Below are positions 8,574-17,908 of a stretch of 64,000 nucleotides of DNA, piece after piece (positions within the stretch are counted from its first letter, which is position 1; each line of letters begins with the position of its first letter). The DNA lies in NCBI RefSeq assembly GCF_000190575.1, contig NC_015164.1:682001-746000 (forward strand), given 5' to 3'. The stretch is from Phocaeicola salanitronis DSM 18170. Lineage in GTDB: Bacteria; Bacteroidota; Bacteroidia; Bacteroidales; Bacteroidaceae. The position numbers and the translations under genes are program-made. The notes beneath the pieces are model-generated. The model did no database searches. It was given only the letters and a program-made list of their open reading frames with translations, and had not been told where the DNA came from.

Positions 8574-8973
8574 ATGAAAAGCTGTGATATGGAAAAGATT
8601 TCAATGAAAAGAAATATGCTTTCGCATGTATACTTTTGCATTGTGGCTATTCATGGAATCAAGAAAAGGGCTTTTCCTTTTACGGCCTCACCCATTTTCT
8701 GATTTCTCCCCGGAACAGTTGTTTCCGCATTTGGATTACATTATCGTTTCAAGCGGCTTCCATTTATGGTTTTCATATCAAAACCGTACGGTTTCCATAT
8801 CAAGAACGTACGGTTTCCATATGGAGAACGTACGGTTTTGATATCAAGAACGTAAAAGTATGCCTGCTGAAACAACGATATGGGCTACATGCAAAACAAA
8901 ATATTCCGTACTGTACAAGAAAAAGTAAGCGTCCCTATGACACCCATCGATTTATAGACTCCGTATTTCGTAA
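8574..8973. other. Intergenic region holding peptide-repeat copy 1
   Basis: This 400 bp gap holds a plus-strand -7-like TACTTTTG (8631-8638) and then the dispersed repeat at 8703-8900. No conventional gene is supported. Reading 8636-9016 gives an open frame whose middle is conserved in the second copy, but its ends are not. Confidence 0.45.
8703..8900 (+). repeat. Dispersed ~195 bp repeat with peptide frame, copy 1
   Basis: Matches 19848-20045. The core (8771-8867) is built from degenerate 22-23 bp units, each AACGTACGGTTT followed by an ATAT palindrome such as CCATATGG or GATATC. One frame reads SIYGFHIKTVRFPYQERTVS and onward to LLKQRY in both copies. The four differences inside that core all fall on third codon positions and are silent, which suggests a peptide is or was selected. 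No known domain is recognised. Confidence 0.7.
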
Positions 8974-10257
8974 TTATTCTTGTGTTACTTCCACATCCGG
9001 TAACGAAATGGAGTGAACCACTTGCATCCAATAAGTCCGGACATCTTTCCAATGGTAGAAAGGCGCACAATCGGTCTTGACGGGAAGCGTCACCTCACGC
9101 TCGTTCAGAAGAAGCTTCACCAGAATGTCATCATTGCCCGGCTTGCGGAAGAAAATGAGTTGCACGTTGCCGCACATCGGAATAATACGGTAGGTGCGGT
9201 AGGTATCGGCTATCTTTTGCCAATCACCGGTAGAGGCAGACAAATGATTGCACCCCATCAGCGTGGCCAAGGGAGCCAGATTGGTATCATGCCCATAACG
9301 AAGGGTAACGCAATTCCGTTTCGAAGCGATGACCGTATCGGCAGTCTCTACAAAATTACGGAGCAGGTTACGTTCTACCTTGTACATACAAGCACCGCTC
9401 AGCGGGGATGCGCCTTTCTCGTAATACCACTCGAAGTTATTACGTTGCCACAAGTCGTAACGTTCATCTTCGGTAAACAAGAACGCCAAATCAGGCTGAT
9501 TGTAACTGCTTTGGCTGATTCCGTTCAGTTCGAAGAGGTCCATCATCAGTCCCATAGGATCTTCCACAGCCTGAGGACGGGTGAAGAGCTGCTTCATCAG
9601 ACGGTCAGGATGCACGTATATGCTGTCGGCAGCACGATAGACCGAATCAGCATTCGCCAAATGGACAGCTTCGTAGGGTTCGTTCTTATACTTTATATAA
9701 TAAAGGTCATGATTGCTGGCATCGTTGGTGATATTCAATTTCGGATTTAAACCTTTCAGCTCCACACACCCGGCGGTCATCGAAAGGAAAGCACGGGTCT
9801 TATAGGTAGAGCGGGCATCTACGTGTACACCTTCGGTAAACACTTGCGGATAACGGGCAAACATACGGCGTACCAACTGGCGATGTTGTTCAGCTCCTTT
9901 CGGAGTGAGTTCTCCATAGCGTCCTTCGGCTTCCTGCGCCAGACTTTCCACTATCTCGAGTGCCCGTTTCCCATCGGCGGTAAGGATATGTTGCTTTTCG
10001 GCATCACGCAAGACAGCCAAGGGCTTATCGTATTTTTTCTGCTTGGTAAGATAACGTGAACCGTGACGGGCGAACATCGAGATGTAAAAGGGTTCATAGC
10101 CTTCAGGAGCCGGAGTAAGTTCTACGGACGGAGCCTGATAGGCATAATACTTACCGGCTGCCAAAGCCGGGTTTTGGCGGATTTCATCCTTTGCGGTCTG
10201 TGCTGACACTGACAAGGCAACACAAAACAAGGGAACAAACGATAACAATCTTTTCAT
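8974..10257 (-). CDS. Histidine-type acid phosphatase, secreted
   Basis: A 427-residue protein with a signal peptide (residues 1-20, MKRLLSFVPLFCVALSVSAQ). It carries the branch 2 histidine phosphatase motif FARHGSRYL (RHGSR at 64-68), whose first histidine is phosphorylated, and the distal proton donor in YGHDTNLAPL. It resembles MINPP/phytase-like phosphatases, so inositol phosphates are plausible substrates in a gut organism; this is inference. Expected in the periplasm. Transcribed in the same direction as mfd but separated from it by a terminator. Confidence 0.87.
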   Translation of the reverse strand: MKRLLSFVPLFCVALSVSAQTAKDEIRQNPALAAGKYYAYQAPSVELTPAPEGYEPFYISMFARHGSRYLTKQKKYDKPLAVLRDAEKQHILTADGKRALEIVESLAQEAEGRYGELTPKGAEQHRQLVRRMFARYPQVFTEGVHVDARSTYKTRAFLSMTAGCVELKGLNPKLNITNDASNHDLYYIKYKNEPYEAVHLANADSVYRAADSIYVHPDRLMKQLFTRPQAVEDPMGLMMDLFELNGISQSSYNQPDLAFLFTEDERYDLWQRNNFEWYYEKGASPLSGACMYKVERNLLRNFVETADTVIASKRNCVTLRYGHDTNLAPLATLMGCNHLSASTGDWQKIADTYRTYRIIPMCGNVQLIFFRKPGNDDILVKLLLNEREVTLPVKTDCAPFYHWKDVRTYWMQVVHSISLPDVEVTQE

Positions 10258-10271
10258 ACTATCTTATAAAT

Positions 10272-10320
10272 AAAAAAACGGATGTAAATGTAGAGATTCT
10301 TCCCTACACTTACACCCGTT
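10272..10320 (-). terminator. Rho-independent terminator after mfd
   Basis: On the minus strand CGGGTGTAAGTGTAGGG pairs with CTCTACATTTACATCCG, followed by seven T. It lies between the mfd stop and the phosphatase start. Confidence 0.8.
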
Positions 10321-10382
10321 GATACGTTAAAAGATAACGTCAGCCTTTGAAATGAAACAGGACTGAAATATGTTTGTCACGT

Positions 10383-13300
10383 TTATTGCGCCGGCATACT
10401 TACGATCTCTTGCATAATGCGTACGGCGGTCTGCACGTCTTTTACGTCTTTGATGACCATGCTTCGCTTACCGTTTTGCTCGCGCAGGTTACATATACGC
10501 GGGTTCTGTGACATATAGTTGATTATTTTCCCGAACGCCTCGCTTTGATAATAAGGGCTCTCCAGGTTGCTGACAAAATACAGCGTCATCCGCCCTAACT
10601 TGAGGATAACCTTTTCGATGCCCATCCGTTTCGCCATCCGGCGCAAGGGCACGATACGTATCAGTTCTTCTCCTTCGGGCGGAATCTTGCCGAAACGGTC
10701 TACCAGCCTTGCCTTGAAGGCTTCGACATCCTTGTCCAATTCCAGTTTATCCAATTCGCGGTAAAGCAGCATACGCTCGCTGCTGCTGGGAATGTACTCG
10801 TTGGGGAAAAGCAATTCGAGGTCGCTCTCTACCGTACATTCGTCAACAAATCCCTCGCCGCTCAGTTTTTCTTCACCCGCTTTGATTTCATCGGCATAAA
10901 GTTCGGCAAACTCATCGTTCTTCAATTCTGTCACCGCCTCTGCCAGAATCTTCTGATAGGTCTCATAACCCAGGTCGGCAATGAAACCGCTCTGCTCAGC
11001 ACCCAGCATATTCCCGGCACCGCGGATATCAAGGTCCTGCATGGCAATGTGAATGCCGCTTCCTAAGTCGCTGAAGTTCTCGATAGCTTGCAAACGGCGT
11101 TTGGCTTCGGGGGTCAGAGTAGACAAGGGGGGAGCCAGCAGATAACAGAAAGCTTTCTTGTTGCTCCGCCCTACCCGTCCGCGCATCTGGTGCAGGTCGC
11201 TCAATCCGAAATTCTGCGCCTGGTTAATGATGATGGTATTGGCGTTGGGAATATCGATACCGCTCTCGATGATGGTGGTGGCAAGCAACACATCGTAATC
11301 ATAATTCACAAAGTCGAAGATGATTTTCTCCAGTTCTTCGGGTTTCATCTGTCCGTGCCCCACGCACACACGGCAATCGGGAATGTTACGTTCTATCATC
11401 GCTTTCAGTTCGGGCAGATTCTGGATGCGGTTGTTTACGAAAAACACTTGCCCGTTACGGCTCATTTCAAAGTTGATAGCATCGGCAATGATTTCTTCAT
11501 TGAACGTGTGCACCTCGGTCTGTATGGGATAACGGTTGGGCGGCGGGGTCTGGATAACCGACAGGTCGCGTGCTCCCATCAACGAAAACTGCAAGGTACG
11601 CGGAATAGGCGTAGCGGTCATTGTCAGCGTATCGACGTTCACCTTCAGCTGACGCAGTTTTTCCTTCACGCTCACGCCGAACTTCTGCTCCTCATCGATA
11701 ATCAGCAATCCAAGGTCTTTGAACTTCACACTCTTGCCGATAATCTTGTGCGTGCCTATCAGGATGTCTATCTTTCCGTCGGCAAGTTCCTTCAAGATAC
11801 GGCTGGTGTCTTTTGCCGTACGGGCACGGCTCAAGTAGTCTACCTTGCACGGCATTCCTTCCAACCGCTTGCTGAACGTCTGGAAATGCTGGAACGCCAG
11901 CACGGTAGTAGGTACCAGCACTGCTACTTGCTTGTTGTCGGTCACCGCCTTGAAGGCTGCACGCACAGCTACTTCAGTCTTGCCGAATCCTACATCGCCA
12001 CACACCAGACGGTCCATCGGACGGTCGCTTTCCATATCTGCTTTTACCTCTTGTGTAGCTTTCAGCTGGTCGGGCGTATCTTCGTAAAGGAAACTTGCTT
12101 CCAGTTCGTGTTGCAGAAAACTATCGGGGCTGTACTTGAAGCCCTTTTCCTGCTTGCGGCGCGAATAGAGCTTGATAAGGTCGCGGGCGATGTCCTTGAT
12201 TTTCGTTTTGGTACGTTCCTTCATCTTCTCCCACGCCCCGGTACCCAGCTTGCTGATGCGAGGCTGCTCGCCTTCTTTCCCTTTGTACTTCGAAATCTTA
12301 TGCAACGAATGGATGGAAACGAAGACTACATCGTCATTTTGATATACCAACTTGATAACTTCCTGCGTAGTGTTCCCATTGGGGATGCGCACCAGTCCGG
12401 CAAACTTTCCGATACCGTGGTCGATATGCACCACATAGTCTCCCGGTTCAAACTGGCTCAGTTCTTTCAGCGAAAGCGCTACCTTTCCGCTACGTGCCTT
12501 GTCGCTGCGTAAATTGTATTTATGAAAACGGTCGAATATCTGATGGTCGGTAAAAATGCAACACTTCAGTGTATGGTCGATGAAGCCTTCGTGCAAAGTG
12601 CGGTCTACCGGCACAAATGATATCTTATCGCCACGTTCTTGAAAAATGTCACGCAAGCGGTCGGTCTGCTTCACACTGTCCGAACAGATATACAACTGAT
12701 ATCCCCGCTGCCGGTAATCGGTCAGGGTGCTCGCCACCAAATCGAAATTCTTATGGAAAATCGGCTGAATGGAAGTTTGGAATGCCAACGTTGCCTGAGG
12801 AGTGCCTGCCGCTTTATGCCCAAAATCTATCCGCCGGAAAGACAATGCCTTTTGCAGGAATTCCGGACCGTCAACCAGTTTCTGCTTCAAGTTATCCAAA
12901 TCTACCGCTTCCCCTTCGTATGCCTGTATGGCTTGCGGAGAAAATGTGTCATCATGGACCGTCTGGATGCGCTCACGCACCCACATCAAGTCTTTCACCC
13001 ATATTATTGCTGTATCGGGAATAAAATCGAGAAAACAGACGTCTGCTCCCGATGATTTTGAAAGTTCCGGCACGATACTGACGGTGTCTTTCTTCTCTTT
13101 TGAAAGTTGTGATTCAACCTCAAATGTACGGATGCTGTCTATCTCATCCCCGAAAAAGTCGATACGATAAGGATATTCCGAAGCAAAAGAAAACACATCA
13201 AATATACTTCCGCGTGTTGCAAATTGCCCTGGTTCGTACACGTAATCTACATGTTCGAATCCAAAAGCTGTCAGTTGCTCCGCAATCTTATCTGTAGCTA

Positions 13301-13751
13301 TCTCCTGCCCTACTTTCAGCACCAGCATTTGTGTATCCAGCTCCCGTTGGGAAACCACTTTCTCTGCCAATGCATCCGGATAAGTCACGATTGAAACAGA
13401 CTCGGATTTTCCCAAGCGGGTCAATACTTCCGTACGCAAGATTTCATTAGCTGCATCACGTTGACCGTACTTTATCGCCCTGCGGTAAGAAGACGGGAAA
13501 AACAAGATATCCGCATCTCCGTTTGCCTGTACTATGTCGTGGTAAAAATACCCCGCTTCTTCCTGGTCGTTCAAGACAAACAGGTTTACCCCCGGATGCT
13601 CTTTAACGTATGCAGAAGCGAAAAAAGAAGGGGAAGACGCATGCGTCCCCTCCAAAAATATCGTACGGATGTCTTTTCTTTGTAATAAATCAGCCAGCCC
13701 CTTCATGTTGGGATGCTTGGCATAAATCTGTTGAAGTCCAGCTATTTCCAT
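10383..13751 (-). CDS. mfd: Transcription-repair coupling factor
   Basis: Mfd removes stalled RNA polymerase at DNA lesions and recruits UvrA. From the ATG at 13751 the protein is 1122 residues (MEIAGLQQIYAKHPNMKG). The N-terminal third is the UvrB-homology part. The RNA-polymerase-interacting domain follows (FEPGDYVVHIDHGIGKFAGL). The RecG-like motor has Walker A GDVGFGKTEVAVRAAF, motif II IIDEEQKFGV and motif III TATPIPRTL. The TRCF C-terminal domain closes the protein. A start at 13835 would add 28 residues that overlap the divergent promoter, so it is rejected. A -7 box TAATTTTG lies at 13780-13773. Confidence 0.96.
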   Translation of the reverse strand: MEIAGLQQIYAKHPNMKGLADLLQRKDIRTIFLEGTHASSPSFFASAYVKEHPGVNLFVLNDQEEAGYFYHDIVQANGDADILFFPSSYRRAIKYGQRDAANEILRTEVLTRLGKSESVSIVTYPDALAEKVVSQRELDTQMLVLKVGQEIATDKIAEQLTAFGFEHVDYVYEPGQFATRGSIFDVFSFASEYPYRIDFFGDEIDSIRTFEVESQLSKEKKDTVSIVPELSKSSGADVCFLDFIPDTAIIWVKDLMWVRERIQTVHDDTFSPQAIQAYEGEAVDLDNLKQKLVDGPEFLQKALSFRRIDFGHKAAGTPQATLAFQTSIQPIFHKNFDLVASTLTDYRQRGYQLYICSDSVKQTDRLRDIFQERGDKISFVPVDRTLHEGFIDHTLKCCIFTDHQIFDRFHKYNLRSDKARSGKVALSLKELSQFEPGDYVVHIDHGIGKFAGLVRIPNGNTTQEVIKLVYQNDDVVFVSIHSLHKISKYKGKEGEQPRISKLGTGAWEKMKERTKTKIKDIARDLIKLYSRRKQEKGFKYSPDSFLQHELEASFLYEDTPDQLKATQEVKADMESDRPMDRLVCGDVGFGKTEVAVRAAFKAVTDNKQVAVLVPTTVLAFQHFQTFSKRLEGMPCKVDYLSRARTAKDTSRILKELADGKIDILIGTHKIIGKSVKFKDLGLLIIDEEQKFGVSVKEKLRQLKVNVDTLTMTATPIPRTLQFSLMGARDLSVIQTPPPNRYPIQTEVHTFNEEIIADAINFEMSRNGQVFFVNNRIQNLPELKAMIERNIPDCRVCVGHGQMKPEELEKIIFDFVNYDYDVLLATTIIESGIDIPNANTIIINQAQNFGLSDLHQMRGRVGRSNKKAFCYLLAPPLSTLTPEAKRRLQAIENFSDLGSGIHIAMQDLDIRGAGNMLGAEQSGFIADLGYETYQKILAEAVTELKNDEFAELYADEIKAGEEKLSGEGFVDECTVESDLELLFPNEYIPSSSERMLLYRELDKLELDKDVEAFKARLVDRFGKIPPEGEELIRIVPLRRMAKRMGIEKVILKLGRMTLYFVSNLESPYYQSEAFGKIINYMSQNPRICNLREQNGKRSMVIKDVKDVQTAVRIMQEIVSMPAQ

Positions 13752-13772
13752 TGTTATTTCGATAGATGCCCG

Positions 13773-13800
13773 CAAAATTACAAAATTATTGCTACATTTG
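13773..13800. promoter_or_regulatory. Back-to-back promoters for mfd and the TPR gene
   Basis: Minus-strand TAATTTTG (13780-13773) precedes mfd by 21 bp. Plus-strand TACATTTG (13793-13800) precedes the TPR gene by 23 bp. The two -7 boxes are only 12 bp apart, so the polymerases would compete for the same DNA. Confidence 0.6.
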
Positions 13801-13823
13801 CACCTGTCAAACCGGATAAACTT

Positions 13824-16001
13824 ATGTACGAGCAAATAATTGAACTTTTAGACCAACGGAGGCTGAAGGAAGCTCTTATTCAATTGCAGGCTCTTGCCTC
13901 GGAGACTGAAGACTGGCAGCTGTCCGCGGATATAGAAAACATAGCGACCACCTATAATTATATGTTGCAATATGCAGCACAAGGAACAAGCGACCCTGAA
14001 CGGTCCAAACTTTATCATTTGTTGCGGAGAAATACGTACGAATTGACAGATAAGGCTGAGTTCCTGAAGGCATGCAGGAAGAATAGCGGGCACTTTGCCG
14101 ACAAGTGCCGGTATATGCGCCAGAATCCTCCCCGTACATTCCACGAGTTGCATGTAGGTTTGGAGTCCTTGAGCGAGGACATGGCTCTTGCCGGATTGCT
14201 TGCAGGAGAGAAAGACGGGCAACCCGACACACAGAAGAATTTGGCGTTACGTCACGAGCAAATGACCGATGAACTGTTCGACAAAATATGGACTTCGACA
14301 CAATGGAGTGAAGAGGAATTCCAACAAGCCAACGCATTCTTGTCTTCCCTTCTGATTCCGGTCAATGACCTTGCCGTAATGATTAGTGCCGTTACCCTAA
14401 GCCTGCTTCGCTTGTTCGACAACCGCAAATTCCAATTCTTGCTGAACGCATACCAGGCAGAGACAAATCCCTTGGTCACGCAACGTGCCTTGATAGGCAT
14501 CGCACTGACCGCATATTACCAGGAGAAACGGCTTTCGCTCTACCCCGAGCTGCAAGCCGCCCTCTCTTTGCTGGGTGAATCACAAAGCGCATCCGAAAAT
14601 ATGCTCATTATCCAAATCCTGCTTTTGCTCTCGCGCGAAACAGAGAAGATTGAAAAGAAGATGCGCGAGGAAATAATCCCGCAAATGATGCGCACGCCGG
14701 GCATATACAAGCCTGACTTGAAAATCATTGATATCGAAGACTTGGAAGACAAGAATCCCGAATGGAGCAAGGACATGGCTCAGATAGAGAAAAACATCCG
14801 CGAGCTGGGAGAACTTCAAATGGAAGGGGCGGATACCTACATGAGCACTTTCGCCCAATTGAAAAGCTATCCGTTCTTCCGGCAGGCGGCACATTGGTTT
14901 TACTTGTTCGATAAGCAGATGCCCGAAATATCGTCTCTCTTCGAAAACGAGAAGAAAGGGCAAAAGAGCCTGATGAGCTTCATTGTGAATTCGCCGGTTT
15001 TCTGCAATTCGGATAAATATTCGTTCTGCCTTACCTTATATAATATACCTGCCCAGCAACAGGAGATGCTCACCTCTCACCTTGCCAACCAGAACGAATT
15101 TGCGCAAGAGCAAATGCAGGCGCTTGCCGAATCTGCTAAAGAAGCTCAAAAGCCCAAAACCATAAGCAGCCAATACATCCACGATTTGTACCGTTTCTTC
15201 AAGCTATGGGCATATAGGAACGAAATGCATGATTTGTTTAAAGACAAGCTGGATTTATGGAACTGTCCGGCGCTTCATTCCTTGCTCCATAAGCCCGAAG
15301 CATTGAAACACATCGCTGACCACCTGTTTGCAAAGGATTACATGGAAGAGGCTTCTGCCCTTTACCTGAAACTGAGCCAAGAAGAAAAGCCCGATGCCGA
15401 AATCATGCAAAAACTGGGTTTTTCGTACCAAAAGTTGAAAAATTACGACGAAGCTATCAAGGCATACATCCATGCCGACTTGCTTAAGCCAGACCATGTA
15501 TGGACGCTGAAACATTTGGCGCAATGTTATAAGCGCACCCGTCAATACCCTCAGGCATTGGAATGTTACGAAAAAGTGAAAGAAATGAAGCCTGATGACT
15601 TGAACACGTTGCTCCAGATGGGGCAATGCCTCGCTACGATGCGTCAATACGATAAAGCGCTTGCGTATTTTTTCAAGGTAGAGTACCTCGGCAAGACTCC
15701 GGCAAATGCCCAACGCGCCATCGGCTGGTGTTATTTTATGACCGGAAGGTATGAAGATGCACTCCGTTTTTACCAAAAGTTGCAGGAGACCGATGATGTG
15801 CAAATATCGGATTGGTTGAATGCCGGACATGTGTATCTGGCATCAAACCGTATACCGGAGGCATTGGAATGTTACCGGAAAGCCGAAACTTATTGCAAGA
15901 CACACGAAGAGTTCATCAAGACTTTTTTAACGGATAAAGAAGCCTTGCAAGAGCAAAACATCCCGGAAGATACAATCTATCTGGTTCCGGACATGATATA
16001 A
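13824..16001 (+). CDS. Tetratricopeptide repeat protein
   Basis: A 725-residue cytoplasmic protein with no signal peptide (MYEQIIELLDQRRLKEAL). The first two thirds are helical and unlike a known enzyme. The last ~200 residues are clear TPR units, for example EIMQKLGFSYQKLKNYDEAI, HLAQCYKRTRQYPQALECYE and AIGWCYFMTGRYEDALRFYQ. Such repeats mediate protein contacts; the partner is unknown. The ATG at 13824 is chosen because it lies 23 bp after the TACATTTG box and avoids overlapping mfd. The divergent arrangement with mfd does not by itself imply a shared role. Confidence 0.85.
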   Translation: MYEQIIELLDQRRLKEALIQLQALASETEDWQLSADIENIATTYNYMLQYAAQGTSDPERSKLYHLLRRNTYELTDKAEFLKACRKNSGHFADKCRYMRQNPPRTFHELHVGLESLSEDMALAGLLAGEKDGQPDTQKNLALRHEQMTDELFDKIWTSTQWSEEEFQQANAFLSSLLIPVNDLAVMISAVTLSLLRLFDNRKFQFLLNAYQAETNPLVTQRALIGIALTAYYQEKRLSLYPELQAALSLLGESQSASENMLIIQILLLLSRETEKIEKKMREEIIPQMMRTPGIYKPDLKIIDIEDLEDKNPEWSKDMAQIEKNIRELGELQMEGADTYMSTFAQLKSYPFFRQAAHWFYLFDKQMPEISSLFENEKKGQKSLMSFIVNSPVFCNSDKYSFCLTLYNIPAQQQEMLTSHLANQNEFAQEQMQALAESAKEAQKPKTISSQYIHDLYRFFKLWAYRNEMHDLFKDKLDLWNCPALHSLLHKPEALKHIADHLFAKDYMEEASALYLKLSQEEKPDAEIMQKLGFSYQKLKNYDEAIKAYIHADLLKPDHVWTLKHLAQCYKRTRQYPQALECYEKVKEMKPDDLNTLLQMGQCLATMRQYDKALAYFFKVEYLGKTPANAQRAIGWCYFMTGRYEDALRFYQKLQETDDVQISDWLNAGHVYLASNRIPEALECYRKAETYCKTHEEFIKTFLTDKEALQEQNIPEDTIYLVPDMI

Positions 16002-16053
16002 AATGACTTCTGTTTTATACTGATATCTTCAAACTTTCCCCAAACTCATAGCC

Positions 16054-16061
16054 TACTTTTG
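16054..16061 (+). promoter_or_regulatory. -7 box ahead of the broken TolC gene
   Basis: TACTTTTG lies 22 bp before the start codon, so the pseudogene still has its promoter. Confidence 0.45.
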
Positions 16062-16083
16062 CCAGAAAAAACGAAAGTAGGCT

Positions 16084-17061
16084 ATGACACGATTCATATT
16101 TCCTTTCTTATTATCCCTTCTTTGCCTGTGCGCTTACGGGCAAAGAACCGGTAAATCGCTGCCCGATTATGTGGAAGCAGCCAAGCGGTACAGCCCCTTG
16201 CTCCACGATTACCGCCACCAACTGCAAATAGAGCAGGCGGAGCTCCGGCGGCTGAAGACGCTGTACACCCGTTCACGGCTGGAGCTGAACGGGGATTACC
16301 TGTTCGTACCCGTCCTGACCAAAGACGGGGGACAAACTTCTTTCCGGTGGAACGCACAGGATGCCACGGATTATTACGGCTACGATTTGGGCGAGAGCAG
16401 CGGGCACCTGCATGCCGGAGCCACGTGGACACAACCGCTCTTGGGACATTCGTCTTACAAAGTGGCACAGGAGCAATCCCGCATCAATATGGATATGGCT
16501 CGCAACCACATCCGCTTGGAAGAGAACCAACTGGAACGCGCGGTGACGGAACAGTACCGGTTGGACAGCCTGAACACGGCGGCATCGCTGCGCTCTTTCA
16601 ACTTGCAGTACAAGCCGCGGCTGGACCTGTTTGTGGACGGAGGCATGCAGACGGGCAGCTTCTCGCAATGATACAGGCATTTCGGCTGGAGCGCAGGACT
16701 GACATTTACGTGGACACTCTTCGACGGCAGGCAAAAGCGCTGGAAAGAGCGTCAGGCGGAACTGCAGCAGCAAAGCATACGCATCTACCGGGACCATGCC
16801 GAATACCAACGCAGCATGAGGCTTCGCCAATGCCTGTCGGAGTTGGAGAAATATGACCGGAGGGAAAAGGCTCTGACGGAGCAACTCGCCGGATACGAGC
16901 GTGTCCTGTCCGATTACGCGCGGGAGGTGGAGGCCGGGCAGGTGTCCGTGTTGGATTACCTGACCGTGCTCCGCAACAAGATACAGACGGAACGGGATGC
17001 CCTGCTGATGCGCACGAACCGGCAGCTTGTCATTGCCGCCTACAATTACTGGAACCACTAA
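16084..17061 (+). pseudogene. TolC-family outer membrane efflux protein, broken
   Basis: The N-terminal part has a signal peptide (to CAYGQ) and the helical hairpin repeats of TolC proteins. Codon 196 is TGA (16669-16671); the same frame then continues with YRHFGWSAGLTFTWTLFDGR and runs to 17061, ending AAYNYWNH as the family does. The whole frame has only 325 codons where the family has about 420-450. The join AVTEQYRL-DSLNTAASL suggests an internal deletion as well. Base composition is richer in G+C than the neighbours. No adaptor or pump gene remains beside it. Confidence 0.85.
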
Positions 17062-17074
17062 ACACAACTTGGAT

Positions 17075-17188
17075 ATGAAAGCAACTCTTTCGATTCATCA
17101 ACTCTACGCCAAGCCCATCCTCTTCGTGGCGGGTCTGCCCCTGCTGCTGGTGGGGCTTCCGGCGCTGATGCGGAGGATTTACCGGTGA
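17075..17188 (+). CDS. Short hydrophobic peptide, possible gene remnant
   Basis: Thirty-seven codons (MKATLSIHQLYAKPILFVAG then LPLLLVGLPALMRRIYR) starting 13 bp after the TolC pseudogene. It contains one predicted membrane helix. In intact loci of this kind a membrane-fusion adaptor usually follows TolC, so this could be the stump of that gene, or a real small membrane protein. I do not recognise it. Confidence 0.3.
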   Translation: MKATLSIHQLYAKPILFVAGLPLLLVGLPALMRRIYR

Positions 17189-17194
17189 ATGGTG

Positions 17195-17239
17195 GGCTTG
17201 GTGTTTGCCAAGCTTGCTGATTTTTCATACCTTCGCAAG
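17195..17239 (+). promoter_or_regulatory. Duplicated promoter block, copy 1
   Basis: GTGTTTGC, three variable bases and GCTTGCTGATTTTT lead to a -7-like TACCTTCG (17229-17236) just ahead of the GrpB-like gene. Nearly the same block precedes the next gene at 17843-17888, with identical GTGTTTGC, GCTTGCTGATTTTT and CTTCGCA. Confidence 0.65.
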
Positions 17240-17247
17240 AAAAAACT

Positions 17248-17802
17248 ATGACATCAAAAGATTATCTTGAAAAGGTAACTATCGGGAATCTTGCCGAATT
17301 GTCGGGGAAAATCATCTTGCATGAATATGACCCTCAGTGGAAACTTCTGTTTCAACATGAAAAGGCTCGGATAGAGAATGCCTTGTGCGGAAAAGAGATT
17401 ATTGTCGAACATGTCGGCTCCACCTCAGTTCCTGGATTATGCGCGAAACCGATTATCGACATTCTTCTTTTGGTACCAAATTCGGCAGATGAAACCTACT
17501 ACGTGAGGTTATTGCAAGACGCAGGATATGTTCTTAGAATCCGTGAACCAGAATGGTTTGAACATCGGATGTTCAAAGGCAAATCGCCGGAAGTGAATTT
17601 GCATGTCTTTTCAATCGGATGCAAGGAAGCAGACAGAATGATAGACTTCCGTGATTGGCTGATAGCGCATGAAGATGACAGCCGTCTGTATGCAAACACG
17701 AAAAAGCACTTGGCCACCAAAGATTGGAAATATGTACAAGAGTATGCCGATGCGAAGTCAGAAGTAGTGAAAGAAATATTCCGGCATATTTTTGCCCGGT
17801 AG
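17248..17802 (+). CDS. GrpB family nucleotidyltransferase-like protein
   Basis: A 184-residue UPF0157/GrpB protein. The family motif HVGSTSVPG (residues 55-63) and KPIIDILL (67-74) form the nucleotidyltransferase-like core (G-S ... D-x-D/L). The substrate of this family is not established. The gene is monocistronic behind the duplicated promoter block, in an islet of accessory and broken genes. Confidence 0.88.
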   Translation: MTSKDYLEKVTIGNLAELSGKIILHEYDPQWKLLFQHEKARIENALCGKEIIVEHVGSTSVPGLCAKPIIDILLLVPNSADETYYVRLLQDAGYVLRIREPEWFEHRMFKGKSPEVNLHVFSIGCKEADRMIDFRDWLIAHEDDSRLYANTKKHLATKDWKYVQEYADAKSEVVKEIFRHIFAR

Positions 17803-17842
17803 AGTCCTTCGGGGGGCCGACGGTGTAAATCTGTTTTTGATG

Positions 17843-17888
17843 AGGCTTAGTGTTTGCTCCGCTTGCTGATTTTTTCTATCTTCGCATG
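17843..17888 (+). promoter_or_regulatory. Duplicated promoter block, copy 2
   Basis: Same arrangement as at 17195-17239, with a -7-like TATCTTCG at 17877-17884, ahead of the LinA-like gene. Confidence 0.65.
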
Positions 17889-17908
17889 CAAACTTCCAAA
17901 ATTTAGAT

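Noticed and set aside
8885..9070. 61-codon minus-strand frame at the end of the phosphatase gene
   Set aside because: Overlaps the phosphatase 3' end in another frame and has no conserved content.
11088..12512. 474-codon plus-strand frame opposite mfd
   Set aside because: Mirror of mfd coding sequence; the minus-strand product has all Mfd motifs, so this long frame is a by-product of codon bias.
16669..16671. TGA as selenocysteine in the TolC gene
   Set aside because: TolC proteins have no selenocysteine, the position is not a redox site, and the gene also seems to have an internal deletion.
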